DNA of 64,000 bases from Entoloma clypeatum. Its lineage: Eukaryota; Basidiomycota; Agaricomycetes; Agaricales; Entolomataceae. The stretch spans positions 4,588,001 through 4,652,000 of the forward strand of contig OY751489.1 of the NCBI GenBank assembly GCA_963565915.1. The letters are read 5' to 3'. Under the pieces are notes generated by a model, which was not told where the DNA came from, searched no databases, and saw only the letters and a program-made list of their open reading frames with translations. Positions 9,600 to 20,002 of the stretch are shown here, one piece after another. The position numbers were made by a program, and so were the translations under genes. Every line of letters starts with the position of its first letter. Positions within the stretch are counted from its first letter, which is position 1.

Positions 9600-10580
9600 A
9601 GGCAAACTCAGTGGCAAACATGATCATCATGAAGACTGGGATGTTGGTCGCGAAGGATGAGGTGGCAATTGTGGAGGTTGTAGGCATGAAGAAACAGGTT
9701 GTGGTGGTAAAGAAGAGGCCCGTAAGCGTAAAGGCACAGATAATGGCCGTGAAGATGTGTACAGTGGACTTGACATTCGAAGTGGGGATACCAAGTTGGA
9801 CTCAGAGGTGGTATCTGCAAAGCCAGAGGTAATGGTCCCAAAACATGGGAAAAAGCGAGCACGACAAAGGGTGAGGAAGATGTTATTGCAATAGTTGGAG
9901 GAATAGTTGATGACGTCAACAGTGGTATTGTGGGAGAAGGTGGTTGTATGGGGGGCTCGATAAACATAGCTTTGAGGAAGAATTGAGCCTTCGAACGTGA
10001 TAAAGAGAAATATTTTGGCAAATTCAGTCTTGTTTGATGCTCCTTGTGACCTAAAAGAAGTCGCGGCGAATGGTTAGCAAGCATAACCAAATAACCATGT
10101 TCCAAGAGATGTTGAGCAGATAGGATGTGAGTTGGAGAGGTGGGGACATGAAGGCAGTTGCGAAGACAAAGAGTATGGTGTTGTCCATTTGCCGCGACAT
10201 GAAGTTGAACAGTTCCGGAACCTTTGACAACAACATTGCCATGAATAGTTTTCATGATCCGTCGTTTGACCTTGTACTCGTGAAAGAAGGAACATTGCAA
10301 GGTAGCATGATAGGAAAGGATTGTATTGAGGAGAAGTCAGGACACAGGTGATTCATGTTTTGCTTGTATATATCCAGGCGGATTTCGAGGATTTCGCCTT
10401 GGCTGTTTGGGTTCCCCAGCAGCTGAAATAGGAATAGGTGTTGATGGAGTTGGTATGGGTTTCGTGCGGAGTGGATGTGATCACATGGGTTTCGCCGAGC
10501 AGTGGGAGAGAATGGGTTGTGTGGTAGATATAGGGTGTTTTGAGGTAGGTTGTGTAGATGGAATAGGGTGCGGTGATGCA
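9600..10580 (-). pseudogene. Copia-type gag-pol remnant (protease region) of element J
   Basis: Minus strand, broken frames. NHLCPDFSSIQSF resembles the start of copia proteases (D-S-x-x-T/NH followed by a C-P-D patch). Downstream in another frame are SGTVQLHVAANGQHHTL, LRNCLHVPTSPTHILSAQHL and LLLGHKEHQTRLNL, typical of the copia protease/pre-integrase segment (G-V-x-L, L-x-V-P, N-L-L/I-S, L-x). After about 9900 only Pro/His/Leu-rich reading remains. No integrase or RT. Consistent with J being an internally deleted copia copy. Confidence 0.55.
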
Positions 10581-11160
10581 AGATTTGTGGGAGGGAGGCG
10601 GTGTTGTGTTCGATGAGGCATGGATGTGATAGAGTTGAGAGTCGGAAGATGAAGAAAAAAAAAGGGGGGGGGGCCGCGGTCGAAACACTGGCAAAAACAA
10701 GGGAAAGATGGAGAAAGAGCGGAAACTGGCAAAACAGTTCCTTGGTGACAGATATGCAAGAGGGCGGTGTGCAAAACTGGCGAGGGTGGAACCTGCTGAT
10801 GTCTTGTCAAGTTCGCAGTGTTGAAGAATCAAAGAAAACTTTGGCCATGGTCGAAACACTGGAGAGAGAGAGAGTCATTGAAAAAAGATGGTAGTGGCAG
10901 TGAAAGCTGAGATTCAGTCAGAGAAATGAGAGCCGAAAGAGTGGCCGAAGATGACAGAGATATGACAGGGCGGCGTGAAAAAAAAAACTGACAGTGTGAA
11001 AGCTGTTGACATGGCATTGAGTGGCAGTGTCCGGGTCGTAGAGTCAGAGTTTTGATGATGATGATGACTGTTATCTGAATGAAAAAGATTGAATCCAGCC
11101 CGTAACGAGCTGCTTCTGCCATGAAAAGTTGACTAGATGAGTCCAGGAAGGCCCATAACC
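10581..11160. other. J 5' internal region without a recognisable gene
   Basis: Contains a 16-bp poly(A)/poly(G) run near 10650-10670 and GA-rich low complexity. Directly inside the right LTR (minus) the sequence reads GGTTATGGGCC, which could be a tRNA primer site, but I cannot match it to a specific tRNA. No gag motif seen. Confidence 0.35.
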
Positions 11161-11318
11161 TGTAGGAGGGACAGCCGAGACAGCGGGCAGGGGGACAAAT
11201 GAATGAATAGACAGAGATATCATACAATGACAAGTGCAGGACAGAGGTACAGTACAAGGCATGGGACTGAATGTCCCGATATGGACTACTGAGATGACAA
11301 AAGACCATAGGTCCAACA
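11161..11318 (-). repeat. 5' LTR of element J
   Basis: 158 bp direct copy of 2591-2748, followed by TSD CTTCG (11319-11323). Confidence 0.75.
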
Positions 11319-11368
11319 CTTCGGATGGGCTGTGCAGGCTGTCCTCACTTCGGAGATAAGCTCATATA

Positions 11369-12047
11369 CAGTAGACTTTCTCATAATGCATGGACTTTTC
11401 ATGGAACCATGTTGGGGAATATGAAATTTGTTGCATATCACATATCACATAATGCATAGGGTCGCAGACCCATTTATGCATTATGGGGTGGGCTTTTCGG
11501 AGGCAGGTGTATGCAAAATACATTGATCTACAATATGTATGAGGTTGAAATATTGGGGAACAATGCCCCTGGATACAATTCATCATAGGGCAAGTGCGCA
11601 GACACAAAACTCAGTGGTGGGGATTGGATTTCATGTCTTTTTCTCCCCAAAATGGGCATGCCCTGCAACAATGTGCTAAGGGGGGCCCTACAATTGCAAA
11701 CTATGCTGAGCAACTTGAAAGGTTACCAGTTATCCCTCAAATTTGTCAGAGGAGAAAACTTTTCTGTTGAAGTTCCCCATCAGGTGCGTCTCTTGAGGGT
11801 TCAACTTTGCAAAAAAAAGAGTTCAAGAATTCGAAGCAAGTCACACTAGCGGAGGCCCAGGTTCTCGCAAGGAAGGGGATAGACTACTTGAACGGTAGAT
11901 GTCACGAGGTTGTTGACTTCCAATGTCATGCTCATGGCTGAGTGTCACAGACATCACACCTATGTGACAGATCCTGTTCTGTATAAATCTCATATTGCAT
12001 AGTCCGGAGGTCGGTCCCAACGTTATGCATTATGAGAAAGTCTACTG
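11369..12047. mobile_element. Tc1/pogo-like non-autonomous DNA transposon, 679 bp
   Basis: Terminal inverted repeats of about 23 bp, CAGTAGACTTTCTCATAATG at the left and its complement CATTATGAGAAAGTCTACTG at the right, flanked by the dinucleotide TA on both sides (11367-11368, 12048-12049). Ends of type CAGT...ACTG with TA duplication fit Tc1/mariner/pogo. The interior has no transposase motif; a 65-codon open stretch at 11652-11849 is not recognisable. Confidence 0.7.
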
Positions 12048-12212
12048 TAGCACCATTTGTCTCTCTAAATATACTGAATTTTATGATCATTGTCATTTAT
12101 CCTTGTATACTATGATCTAGTATTGAAGCCAATGAAAAGGCAGAAGAGGATGGCGATTTAGCTTTATCAGTCATTTATTACCAAATTTGGGAGTGTAAAT
12201 CGTGGGGATTCA
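12048..12212. other. Short AT-rich spacer
   Basis: No gene or repeat recognised. Confidence 0.3.
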
Positions 12213-13008
12213 TAGTGTTTTGAAGTCCAGTCTCAAAGACCTAGAACTGGACCAGAATCAGACTGGTAAAGACTGGTGAAAGACTGGACTGCAGTCTCGA
12301 GTTTCAGATTTTTGAGGATTGACCAGTCTCAGGTTCTTCAAATTTTGGAAACAAAGAAGACTGGAAAACCAGTCTTCATTTGAGACTCAAAAAATGTAAA
12401 CTGATCATAGGTTCACATGGGTTCTTATAGGTTCACATAGATTTTGTTCATCAAACTTCTATAAAATGTTTTGAAATGTGTTATAAATGATATTTTGAAA
12501 CAGTTTTAATAAATTGGAAAATAACCAGTTTCAACCAGTTTGGACCATACTTTTTTGAGAAAGGAAAGACTGGTTCACCAGTCTTTGACCAGTTGTTATG
12601 CTTAACAAACCGTTCCAAGGTTCGGGCAGAGTATGCAGGAAGTGGAAAGGCAAAGAGCAATGTGATTGCTAAATCTAAGGAATTTAGCTATGCTACAGAG
12701 GGTTTATATAGGTACTGACTATAGGTGATAGGGGATGAGTCAGTACTGCAGAAGGCAGTGCACATGAGTAAGGCGACTGCGGAAGGCTATGTACAATGAG
12801 TAAGCTGACTGTGGAAAGTGAGTCAGTGCGGGAGCGAAGTATACTAAAGGAGATGATGAACTAAGGTAGTGAGTCAGACTGGGAATCAAAGGTTGCGAAA
12901 GTAGACATTAGACATAGTAAGTTCATAAGAGAGCGCCGCGTCGGGATGATAGGTAAAAGATATGACATGGTCCTCATACCGTAGAGTCCATAACACCTTC
13001 AAACACTA
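12213..13008. mobile_element. hAT-type non-autonomous element (copy 3), interrupted by a solo LTR
   Basis: Starts TAGTGTTTTGAAGTCC and ends CCTTCAAACACTA, the same termini as the copies at 42137 and 54573. Degenerate 8-bp flanks GGGATTCA (12205-12212) and GGAATTTG (13009-13016) agree at 5 of 8, the rest transitions. The interior is rich in GACTGG/CCAGTC words, typical of subterminal transposase sites. A 402-bp gypsy LTR is inserted at 12594. Confidence 0.55.
12594..12995 (-). repeat. Solo LTR of the A/B/C gypsy family in a hAT relic
   Basis: 402 bp, TGTTATGC...CATAACA, aligning over its length with the B/C LTR including the TATATAA box and ATTGCTAAATCT site. No internal sequence on either side. 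Flanks CCAGT and CCTTC are not a clean duplication, so the site is eroded. Confidence 0.75.
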
Positions 13009-13016
13009 GGAATTTG

Positions 13017-13582
13017 GGTTGTTCCATTGTGTTTGTTGCAGTGGATGAAGCCAAAGAAGGATGATTTCAATCTCAGACAATGTGACATGATGTGACTCCA
13101 AAGTGAGGATGCCTGCACAGCCCATCCAAAGTCAGGGCAGAGCATAGTATTTGGCTGCACTTATGGGGAATCATAAGTCACATGATGCCTTGTTCGGGGG
13201 ATCTGGCTGCCACAGAGGGTTGGATGACTCATCAAAAAAAAAGAGTATATAAAAAAACATATATAAAAAACATACCCTCAGGCTTGGTACCCCAGAATAA
13301 AAACTGAATGTGAAGGGAATCCCAAATTCTCTGCTCCCCAGGGTTTGTTTGGGGATCTCTTGCACTTACCTTGATACAGTGAGTTTTGCTTTTCAGAGCT
13401 AGGGAGATTGATGGAAGGTTAGCCAATTTCGGTTTGATGGGATGCCGTGAATTGTTGGGACCTGTACCCTGAAGTGACATGAGGTCGGCTCATCGTAAGT
13501 CAGGCCATAAGTCAAACTGTAAGTCAAGCAGCTTGTTGTGTAAGTCGAACCTGGATAAGCATTTTATCCTTCCTTATCCTTT
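13017..13582. other. Intergenic sequence, nothing recognised
   Basis: No domain in any frame, no LTR or terminal repeat found. Contains a short AT-rich ATATAAAAAACAT repeat near 13245-13275 and a run of AAGTCAGGC-type near-repeats at 13490-13545. Confidence 0.3.
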
Positions 13583-13668
13583 CACTGGATGCAGTGAAGG
13601 ATACTTAGGGCTGAAGTATTCAAAAAGTATTAGAAAAATATTCCAATTTTTATCATGATTTTTTTTAC
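13583..13668. mobile_element. Left half of a CACTG-ended MITE, truncated
   Basis: Begins CACTGGATGCAGTGAAGG and matches the terminus of the 289-bp MITE at 41262-41550 and the one ending at 51611, to which it is almost identical. It is cut at 13668 directly against the truncated 5' LTR of H1. Confidence 0.6.
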
Positions 13669-14128
13669 GACATGTGTCCCCTCTATCAGCGCTATGACTC
13701 ACACTGACTCGGACTATTCCCCTTTTAGATACATTTTCACTCGTTATCTATGACTCACGGCCTTGTGGCCTTATCTCTGACTCTTATGCCACAGCCCCTT
13801 GAAACATCTATCTAACCAATGGCTTATTTAGCTCCTGCGCAGCACTTACTTATTTATAGCTATAGGATAACATATATAAGACCTGTAACCTTAGAGTAGA
13901 GGTCCTCAGCTTGACCTAGGCAAACAACGCTTACTTGTCTACTACTTCGAAACGCTCTCCAACTAAGTGCCTTGCGAGGACTTAGCTCAGCTTGACCCGA
14001 ACCGAGTCGTCCTTCTGAGGAACTCGTTAATTGACCAAGTCAACCTATTGAGGGACTTGTTGTGGAACCAGTTCGAACCCACGTGATCCGATCTGTTGAA
14101 CTTGTTGTTGTAGGCTATCGCCGTAACA
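13669..14128 (+). repeat. 5' LTR of H1, lacking its first ~98 bp
   Basis: Matches 20100-20559. Holds TATATAAG (13873-13880) and, 26 bp further on, TCAGCTTGACCT (13906-13917), the predicted transcript start. Confidence 0.85.
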
Positions 14129-14130
14129 AA

Positions 14131-14142
14131 AGATCAAGCTGA
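14131..14142 (+). promoter_or_regulatory. Self-priming primer-binding site of H1
   Basis: AGATCAAGCTGA starts two bases after the LTR and is complementary to TCAGCTTGACCT of the LTR at 11 of 12 positions, with 9 consecutive pairs. Confidence 0.65.
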
Positions 14143-14145
14143 TCA

Positions 14146-15325
14146 ACGTCGTCAACCCACCGCGGTTTTAGACGCAAAGATTCTTCCCCGACGATCCACC
14201 TTCGGAGTCCCGTCTGACTCAGAAGATGAACAGGAGTTCGTTGACGCACCTGTCACACCACGACCACCGCCGACACCGTACAGAAGAGTAACCTCCTCTT
14301 TCGTACCAGTCAACCCCACATCATCCTCTTACCTCTCTCCGAGACCAAACCCACCGCCGCCAGCTGCTGCTGTTGCTACACCCAGACCAACCCCAGACAC
14401 CCCAAAGACTCCACTTGTAGAAATGACTTCTCAAGTAAGGACCCCAGAAAAAGAAATCAAGATCAGCCCGCCGGCGATCTTCAATGGAGATAGAAGGAAA
14501 CTATCTGAATTTTTGTTCGACGCAAACCTGTACCTGGAGATGAACGATGACATTTACAACTCCGACAAGAAGAAAATCCTGTTCACTGTTTCATACATGA
14601 AAGGAGGAACTGCCGGACCCTGGAAGGAGTCCTGGCACAGAGATATCAGCACCACCGGAATATCTGTGTACCCGAAATACACGGAGTTCATCGAGAAACT
14701 AAGGAAGTCGTTTTCCCCAGCCGACAAAGAAGGAGACGCGTTAACCATGATGAAAACACAAAGAATGGAAGGCATGACTGCCGACGAATATGTTGAAAAA
14801 TTCAAGTTATGGGCTGCAGAGAGTCTGATCAAAGACGATCGATCTCTCAGAGACTACTTCATGGAGGCGTTGCCACACGCACTCCGAGACAAGATCTTGG
14901 GCCTTGATAAGGTCCCAGGAACAATGGAAGAATGGTACACCACGGCGTCCAGACTGGACAACCAGTGGAGAAGGGCCAAAGCAGTGGCTCAAAGACTCAG
15001 ACCCGATGGGGGAAAAAAGAAGTTCAAAGTGAACTATAACCCCGCACCCCGAAACGCACATTATGCCCCAGACCCTAATGCCATGGACATTGACCGGCTG
15101 ACTGCCGAAGAGAGAGACGACCACTTCAAGAAAGGGTTGTGCTTCGTCTGCCACCAGGCAGGACATCGTGCTGATGCACACAAAGGAGGAAAAACCCCGG
15201 TTGCGAACAACATGTTCAAAAAAGCATCTGACGCATATGCCCACATCCGAGGCATTTTCAAGGACTTACCAAATGAGGAACAAGATGCCTTGATCTCTGA
15301 AATGGAGAAACAGGGTTTTCAATAA
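14146..15325 (+). pseudogene. H1 gag, intact from 14423, N terminus with ACG start and frameshift
   Basis: From Met 14423 the frame is open for 300 aa: capsid (IFNGDRRKLSEFLFDANLYL, AGPWKESW, KLRKSFSP, MEGMTADEYVEKFKLW) and one zinc knuckle-like motif CFVCHQAGHRADAH, with H in place of the last C. Element H2 shows that Gag really starts about 93 codons earlier with SSTHRGFRRKDSS. In H1 this position (14146) reads ACG, and an extra C in a C-run near 14183 shifts the frame. The N-terminal part is Pro-rich (PPPAAAVATPRP). Ends with the slippery heptamer and TAA at 15323. Confidence 0.75.
15313..15319 (+). promoter_or_regulatory. Candidate -1 ribosomal frameshift site GGGTTTT (gag to pol)
   Basis: In gag frame it reads G-GGT-TTT, a canonical X-XXY-YYZ heptamer, two codons before the gag stop. 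Slipping back one base enters the pol frame, which is open through the following codons. Identical in H2 (33219-33225, minus). No downstream pseudoknot was assessed. Confidence 0.55.
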
Positions 15326-15339
15326 AGCGGCCTGTACCG

Positions 15340-18300
15340 ATGTCAGCCCCCGCTCAGTTTTCAATCTCCCTATCACCTGTAATTGTAGCCGACATGAATG
15401 ACAAATCTTTTTCGATCCCCATTTCAATGTCAGGAGAAGGAGAAAGCATTGATGAAAGACTGAAGATAAACGCCCTGATAGACTCAGGAGCAGGAGGAAC
15501 CTTCTTGGATCAGAAGTTCGCCACAGCTAACCGAATGGAGCTTATCCCGTTACTAAAGCCCATTTGTGTGTTCAATGTGGACAGAACAAAGAACAAAGAA
15601 GGAACGATCACCCATTGTACATGGAAGAAAATCTGGATTGATGACAAAGAACTCGACGTCAGATTCTTGGTAACTGGACTTGGAAAGGAAACCACCATTT
15701 TGGGGTTACCCTGGTTAAAACAATACAACCCGAAGATTGATTGGGAAAGAGGAACCTTGGATATTGAAACTATCAGGTTCAAGAAGACCCTGGCGGGGGT
15801 CATGAGGAAGAAATTTGATGAGCTCTTAGCATCAAAAGACAAGAAACCCATTGCAATTGCAGCATGGATGAAAGAAGAACCTAAACAAAGGATCTTTGCA
15901 ACAATAGAAGAAATTGATGATGAAGAGACCCTTAAACCAAAAAAGGAGGCTCTACCGGCAAATGGACCTATCTTGGAAAGGATAGATAAAGAATCAGACG
16001 ATGACCTAGACCTATTCAGGACATATGTCACAACGGACGAACCCATTGAGGATATTTGGATCCAAGCCAAAACCTCGATCTCCCAGAAACTGACACACAA
16101 CACGGACACCGTGGACAAACCAAAGAAAGAACTACCAGAACGATACGATCAGTATCAGAAAGTGTTTGAGAAAGCGGCATCTGAGAGATTACCGGAACAC
16201 AAAACATGGGACCACGCAATTGACTTAAAACCGGACTTCATCCCGAAAGACTGCAAGGTTTATCCTTTGTCACCGGAAGAACAAACTAAATTGGACGAAT
16301 TCCTTGATGAGAACCTTCGAAAGGGGTACATCAGACCCTCAAAATCACCAATGGCATCACCCTTTTTCTTCGTGGCTAAAAAGAACTCGGATAAGCTCAG
16401 ACCCTGTCAGGACTATCGGCGATTGAACGATTGAACGGTGAAGAATGCGTATCCGTTACCCCTGGTTGGAGACTTACTGGACAAACTGAAAGGAGCAAAG
16501 GTCTTTACTAAACTGGACATGCGTTGGGGATACAACAACGTACGGATCAAACCTGGCGATGAATGGAAGGCTGCATTCAAAACCAATCGAGGGTTGTACG
16601 AACCCTTGGTTGCCTTCTTTGGGTTAGCAGGCATGCCACCCACGTTTCAGGCGATGATGAACGAAATCTTCAAAGAAGAACTTGAGGAAGGATGGTTGCT
16701 CATTTATTTGGACGACATCTTCATCTTCTCAGTCAATGATGAAATCGACACCGAACGGACGCTCCGCGTACTAAGAAAAATGATAGAAAATGACCTCTAT
16801 CTCAACCTGGAAAAATGCGAATTTGGAGTCAGGCAGTGCGAATACCTCGGACTGATTATCAAAGAAAACGAAATCGCAATGGACCCCGTTAAGTTATCGG
16901 GGATAGCAAAATGGCCAGAACCCACGACTGTCAAGCAAGTCAGATCTTTCCTTGGATTTGGAAACTTCTACCGAAGGTTTATTGGACACTACTCGGACAT
17001 TGCCAAACCCCTGAATGATCTGACGAAGAAGGATCAGGAGTGGGAATGGAGTGAAGACTGCCAGACGGCATTTGACACATTAAAGGACAAATTCGCGGAA
17101 TCACCAGTATTGTTGATGCCGAACACTGACAAACTGTTCATCATAGAATCTGATGCATCAAAATGGGCGACAGGAGCAGTACTGCGCCAACAAGATGTGA
17201 ATGGAGACTGGCACCCCTGCGGATATATATCGCACTCGTTCTCTGTGCCAGAGTGGAACTATGAGATCTATGATCAGGAACTCTTGGGAATTATCCGAGC
17301 ACTGGAAACCTGGAGGCACTACCTCCTTGGATCACTGTTTCCAACAGTTGTTCTATCAGATCACAAGAACTTGACGTATTACCGGGAACCCCAGAAATTG
17401 AACAGACGACAAGCACGGTGGAGATTGTATCTCTCCGAGTTTGAACTCAAACTAGTGCATACCCCAGGATCGAAGATGATCCAATCTGATGCCTTGTCAA
17501 GGCGACCGGACCATATACCCGAAGAGGACACCGATAACAAAGACGTTATTGTCTTGCCAAATGACATTTTTGTCAAAACAGTGGACCTTGAGCTACAAGG
17601 AGATATTCTAAAAGCAACCGAAAACGATGAGCTCTTCTCGAAAGCCATCACTGCCCTAAAAGAATCGGGAACGCCACTGATTAAATCCCATTTATCAGAA
17701 TGGAGAACAGAAGACGGAATATTATTCTTCCGTGACAGATGTTATGTACCGCCAGATGAAACTCTGCGCCGGGAAATAACAAAACAATACCATGATTCCC
17801 TACCAAGCGGACATCCGGGACATCTAAAAACCCTGGAACTGGTCAGAAGAAACTATTGGTGGCCAGGAATGTACGTGTTTGTCAGGAATTATGTTGGAGG
17901 ATGTGCAACCTGCCAACAAATGAAAGTCAACACACACCCCACAAACCCTGGATCAATGCCGATTAAAGCACAAAAAGACGCTAGACCATTCTCTCAAACG
18001 ATGATCGACTTCATTACAGACTTACCCGAGAGCAATGGGTTTGACAGTATCATGGTCGTAGTAGACCATGGTTCTACGAAGGGGGTAATTTCCATCCCTT
18101 GCACAAAAACCATCAATGCAACCCTTACTGCCAAGCTTTATTTGGATCACGTATACCGAAGATTCGGACTCCCAGACTCCATTCTGTCTGACAGAGGGCC
18201 ACAGTTCGCCTCTCAGGTCTTCAGAGAACTAGGGCGACTCCTAGGGATCAAACTAATGATGAGCACGGCTTATCACCCTCAGACTGATGGAGAAATGGAA

Positions 18301-19035
18301 TGAGCAAATCAGGAACTTGAGATCTATTTCCGGATGTTCTGTTCGAACAATCCTGAAACATGGCACGATCATAATTCAACAATGGAGTTCTGTCACAATC
18401 AAAGAACTCATTCCACGACGAAACGATCCCCGTTCTATCTGATGATGGGATACGAACCAAGAGACATACCATTGGCATTCAACAAGACAAATGTGCCAAG
18501 CGTAGAAGAACGGCTCAAAGAGCTGAAACAAGCAAGAGATGAAGTGCTGGCAGCGCACGAACTAGCCCGTCAGATGATGGCTGAAAGGTCAACACGAGGT
18601 TTCGCTCCGTTTGGAAAAGGAGAACAGGTATGGCTAGAAGGGAAGAACCTCCGAATCGGATACCCTTCCAGAAAACTGGCACCCAAAAGAGAAGGACCCT
18701 TCACCATTTCCGAGGTGCTTGGGCCCATGACATACAAACTAAAGCTTCCAGAACAATGGAAGATCCACCCCGTTTTCCACGCCTCCTTGTTAACACCTTA
18801 TCAGGAAAATGACACACACGGACCGAACTTCCACAACCCACCTCCTGATCTGATCGAAGGAGAACACGAGTACGAAGTAGAAGCAATCCTCACCCACAAG
18901 CAACAGGGCAGAGGGTACAAGTATTTGGTCAAGTGGATGGGATACCCATCGAGCGATAACACGTGGGAACCCGAATCCAACTTAAAAAGAGCCCAAGAAA
19001 CGCTGGGATACTACAAACAGACCCACCACCTTTGA
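15340..19035 (+). pseudogene. H1 pol: protease, RT, RNase H, integrase, chromodomain; two nonsense codons
   Basis: One frame of 1,232 codons with TGA at 16432-16434 (Gly in H2) and 18301-18303 (Arg in H2). Domains by residue from 15340: retropepsin ALIDSGAGGTFL (about 46), RT entry KGYIRPSKSPMASPFFFVAK, catalytic YLDD (about 456-459, codons near 16711), RT thumb [14 protein letters not shown], RNase [14 protein letters not shown] and [10 protein letters not shown], integrase zinc H...H-CATC, D (MIDFITDL), D (SDRGPQFAS), E (QTDGE) right at the second stop, then GPFTISEVLGPMTYKL and chromodomain EYEVEAILTHKQQGRGYKYL, KWMGYPSSDNTWEP. Catalytic residues are otherwise intact; two codon changes separate it from a full polyprotein. 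Confidence 0.9.
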
Positions 19036-19060
19036 ACCCAACCACCCACATCCTCTCATC

Positions 19061-19960
19061 ATGACCACCGTTTTCGATACCGCCACCAAGGAACTTCACT
19101 GACACCGCCTCTTTAGGCTCCTGACCAAACCCGAACACAATGACAAAGTGCTGCGGCACATTGACGATGAGACTGACCAATTCTTGGTCAACACATTGTT
19201 CGGGCTAATCACCCTCCGCCAGTTCCACTACGACACCACCGCCAATATCGCCCGACTCATTGAAGGACACATTGACACGCTCTTGGACCGAGGTGTCTAC
19301 CAACAGTTTGCAAGGCTGTTCCATAACCGCACAAACACTCCCGATGTCGCACTCCTCAACCCACCCATAGAGAACCCTATTTTGACCACTCCCCTCCCCG
19401 ATCTTGCCACTACCCCTGAACCGACCCCCATTCCCGACCCAATTCCCCTCGTTGTCAGAAACCCAGACACCCAAATCACTCCGTCCCCTCCCGAATCCAC
19501 GTCGCCCTTGACCAGCGACCGAAGCCTTTCCGACGTCAAGACCGACGTCAAGGGAAAGAAGAAATCCTATGGAGTTGTTAAACGCTCCAGAAGAAAAACC
19601 ACACGCACCATCATGTCTGTTCCATTAGGGCATGGATCATCATCCCAGACTCCCATCGATCTCACCAACGAACCTGATTACCTTGACTATGAGGTTGACA
19701 TGCATGGATGCGCTCACTCCCCGAGCGGACCTTGGCGCCGTCCTGCTGGATGGCCACATATTGACAAAGGGCGCAAATGCGGTCTTTGTGCTAGGGCAGA
19801 TGGACACATTGAGTGTCAATGCGGATACTACGTGTGTCAGAAATGTTGGAAGAAAGCACCCGGACACTATGACTACGAGTGCTTGGGCCCAGGTTATGAA
19901 GCGCTGGAAGATGACCAGTACGAGTTTGATGACGATGCCATACACAACATGGCAACTTGA
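19061..19960 (+). pseudogene. H1 ORF3: extra ~300-codon protein with a Cys/His cluster, one early TGA
   Basis: Starts 26 bp after the pol stop at ATG 19061, with TGA at 19100-19102, then open from 19148 to 19960 in the same frame. Conserved in H2 despite decay: DETDQFLVN, ARLIE/DN-H, DRGVY--F-RLF, a Pro-rich linker (PIPDPIPLVVRNPD), SVPLGHGSS, IDLTNEPD, the segment HSP--PWRRPAGWPHIDKGR, and a C-terminal cluster C-x2-C...GHIECQC...C-x2-C...PGHYDYEC. That cluster suggests metal binding. IDLTNE resembles a SUMO-interaction motif. No membrane span, so not an envelope gene. Function unknown. Confidence 0.65.
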
Positions 19961-20002
19961 AAAACATTGAAGCCGGTGACTTCAAGCATAGAAGGGGGGT
20001 AA

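Larger units (their letters stand above)
2591..11318 (-). mobile_element. Element J: copia-like LTR retrotransposon relic with 158-bp LTRs, interrupted by nested insertions
   Basis: Two direct 158-bp copies (2591-2748 and 11161-11318) begin TGTAGG and end CCAACA on the plus strand and differ at about 7 positions, mostly CpG transitions. The 5-bp duplication CTTCG flanks the whole unit at 2586-2590 and 11319-11323, so this is one insertion. Orientation is minus, taken from the protease-like remnant at 9600-10580. Subtracting the nested gypsy material leaves under 3 kb, so gag and most of pol are missing. It inserted just upstream of the GH79 gene on the same strand. Confidence 0.75.

Noticed and set aside
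9608..10050. C-terminal half of the 230-codon minus ORF as a coding extension
   Set aside because: Beyond the copia-like part it is low-complexity Pro/His/Leu sequence without family similarity.
19061..19960. H1 ORF3 as a retroviral envelope-like gene
   Set aside because: No signal peptide or transmembrane segment; Cys/His cluster suggests a metal-binding internal protein instead.
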